Positions 62,701 to 64,000 of a DNA stretch of 64,000 bases are shown piece after piece. This stretch comes from Trileptium ribeirensis (Eukaryota; Nematoda; Enoplea; Enoplida; Thoracostomopsidae). The translations under genes were made by a program, and so were the position numbers. The notes below the pieces were generated by a model. The model saw nothing but the letters and a program-made list of their open reading frames with translations, ran no database searches and was not told the DNA's origin. Location: the NCBI GenBank assembly GCA_030248225.1, contig JASANE010028178.1, positions 1 through 64,000 on the forward strand, written 5' to 3'. Positions within the stretch are counted from its first letter, which is position 1; the number at the start of each line of letters is the position of its first letter.

Positions 62701-64000
62701 CCACCCAAGGTCCTCTATCCTCCTCTCGATTACTCATGGTTTTAAGTGTCAGCTATTTATACTGTAGTGCTACTATATACTTCGCCTTCTTCGTTGTGCC
62801 AAATATTGTTTGCAGACTGATAAAGCGGATGCTCCACGGTGAAGCGTTTGCAGTGTTAGAAACCGACAAGATACCGTCTCATGATATCCAATCGAAACTG
62901 TAAAACATTTTGTTTTCGTTGTTATTATTATCGGTTGTTGTAATCGGCAATCAAAAGGCGGTAAACCTTGAATCATCAGATGGAGGCGAATGATGAATTT
63001 CCTGAGCTGACCATCTGAGCCGTCTGTTGGTGTCGGTAACAAAATTATTATTATTATTATTAATATGTCTGTTTTTGGACACCCAGAGCAAAAATGCCTT
63101 CCACTATATATACCGCGTCAAACAGAATGTGCTTAGAACGTATGGAGCGTAGAATAAACACTTTCGCTCACTCCCTAGTCGTCTCCCTTTACTACAGATA
63201 TATACGTTTGTTACATGTTGGTCTGTAGGAAACTTGAAATTATTGGTTTATATAGTTCCAAGAGAAAGTAATATATGGTAATTTTTGATCAGTGGTCAGA
63301 GACACTGTTTAGGCCAGCGTTCCACAAACAGTGCCCGTCAGTTAGATGATAATGATGATAAATTTCTAATCAGAACGCTATAAATGAGACAAACTGTGAT
63401 GCTGCTCGGCTCGCACAGTTTCAATAAATACAATTCATTACCAAGAATGCAGTTTCTGGTTGTTTGCAGATAACGTTACTTTACTTCAATTTAGTCTGAC
63501 TTACAAAGTTTGCAATCGCACTGGCTTGTGCTTGACTTAAGTTATGTTAGCCAAGCACACGCTAAGTACTTGTACGTAAGCCATACTCTGTTACTGAGTT
63601 GGACCGGTTTAATTCGAACATAAACAACAGTCTTCCGAATGGTTAAAATAGGTGCTACAAACATCGACCTGGCTTTGTTTTGTTAACAATGTTTTGCAGG
63701 TTAAAATGAAAAATTCCTACTGAAATTATGTGCGCTACTTACGCTTCACACGGCAAATTGCTGAGTTAAATTTTTCTTTTGCTTGGTTGTATTGGAGCTT
63801 GATCATGTATAATATATATTACATATGTTTGGATCACAGATGGAGCAAAAATGTGGAAAACTTTAAACAAAATTTTTAAACCGGAATTCCGGTTCCAGTA
63901 TGGTTTTTACCCTTTGCCGGAATCGCAACCGGAACCAGAATTCCGGTTACTCCCTGTCCTACGTCACTTATATACGACCAGTGCTTCAGGATGCTTCTCA

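Larger units (their letters stand above)
58990..63062 (+). mobile_element. Nearly intact CR1-like LINE, about 4.07 kb
   Basis: It has a short 5' region with three copies of ATCGATTCAGGTTCA, ORF1 (59123-59880), ORF2 (59883-62700), a 3' UTR of about 340 bp and a tail of TTA/ATT repeats (63042-63062). A microsatellite tail without poly(A) is typical of CR1/L2-type elements. AATAT on both sides may be a short target duplication. Only three single-base frameshifts separate it from an intact element, so it is young. It lies inside hAT copy E. Confidence 0.92.
58758..63956 (+). mobile_element. CCGG hAT-type element, copy E, split by a LINE
   Basis: The left part (58758 to about 58990) starts CACGGAATAACCGAAACCGGAACC. 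The right part (about 63058-63956) ends CCGGAATTCCGGTTACTCCCTG. Together they are collinear with copies A and C. The join falls between TTATCGAGCAATAT and AATATGTCTGTTTTTGG, where undisturbed copies read ATCGATCAAATATRTCGG. The 8 bases outside the two ends do not match, so the original target duplication is lost or one side has rearranged. Confidence 0.87.

Overview
The window is AT-rich animal genomic DNA, probably from an invertebrate. It holds a seven-exon gene with GT-AG introns of about 1.1 to 9.3 kb, a single-exon TIPIN homologue, and a dense population of eukaryotic transposons: three kinds of APE-type non-LTR retrotransposon, at least two hAT-type families and several short TIR elements. 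I cannot name the phylum from sequence alone.

Two host genes are supported, both on the minus strand. The first is a TIPIN homologue (6349-7275), an uninterrupted 308-codon reading frame with a Swi3 domain and a C-terminal motif like the RPA-binding motif. A broken paralogue lies nearby (2016-2833) inside a segmental duplication (about 1565-3310 versus 5918-7770). The second is a complete calumenin/reticulocalbin (CREC) gene of 320 codons running from the ATG at 47997 to the stop at 15331. Its seven coding exons join in frame with intron phases 0, 2, 1, 0, 1, 0. It encodes a signal peptide, six EF-hand positions and the unusual C-terminus HDPSEL where relatives carry HDEL or HDEF.

Layout. 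1-4.0 kb: a large imperfect palindrome, the TIPIN pseudogene copy and a 50-61 bp minisatellite. 4.0-7.8 kb: unassigned DNA, then TIPIN. 7.8-15.3 kb: a truncated hAT copy, a 230-bp tandem duplication, GC-rich patches, a tRNA-like repeat and a TIR element. 15.3-48.0 kb: the CREC gene, whose introns hold most of the mobile DNA. Examples are an RNase H-bearing LINE inside a short TIR element (26.99-32.00 kb), an inverted duplication (37.7-39.5 kb) and a hAT copy with perfect target duplications (40.4-41.5 kb). 48.0-55 kb: nested TIR elements, including a three-deep nest (48.92-50.98 kb). 55.4-64 kb: a decayed PHD-finger LINE interrupted by a short TIR element, then a nearly intact CR1-like LINE (about 58.99-63.06 kb) inserted in another hAT copy.

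The clearest family-level result is a non-autonomous hAT-type family of about 1.1 kb. Its ends are CAGGGARTAACCGG, and four uninterrupted full copies carry exact 8-bp target duplications. Several nests show where a younger element split an older one, so relative ages can be read directly.
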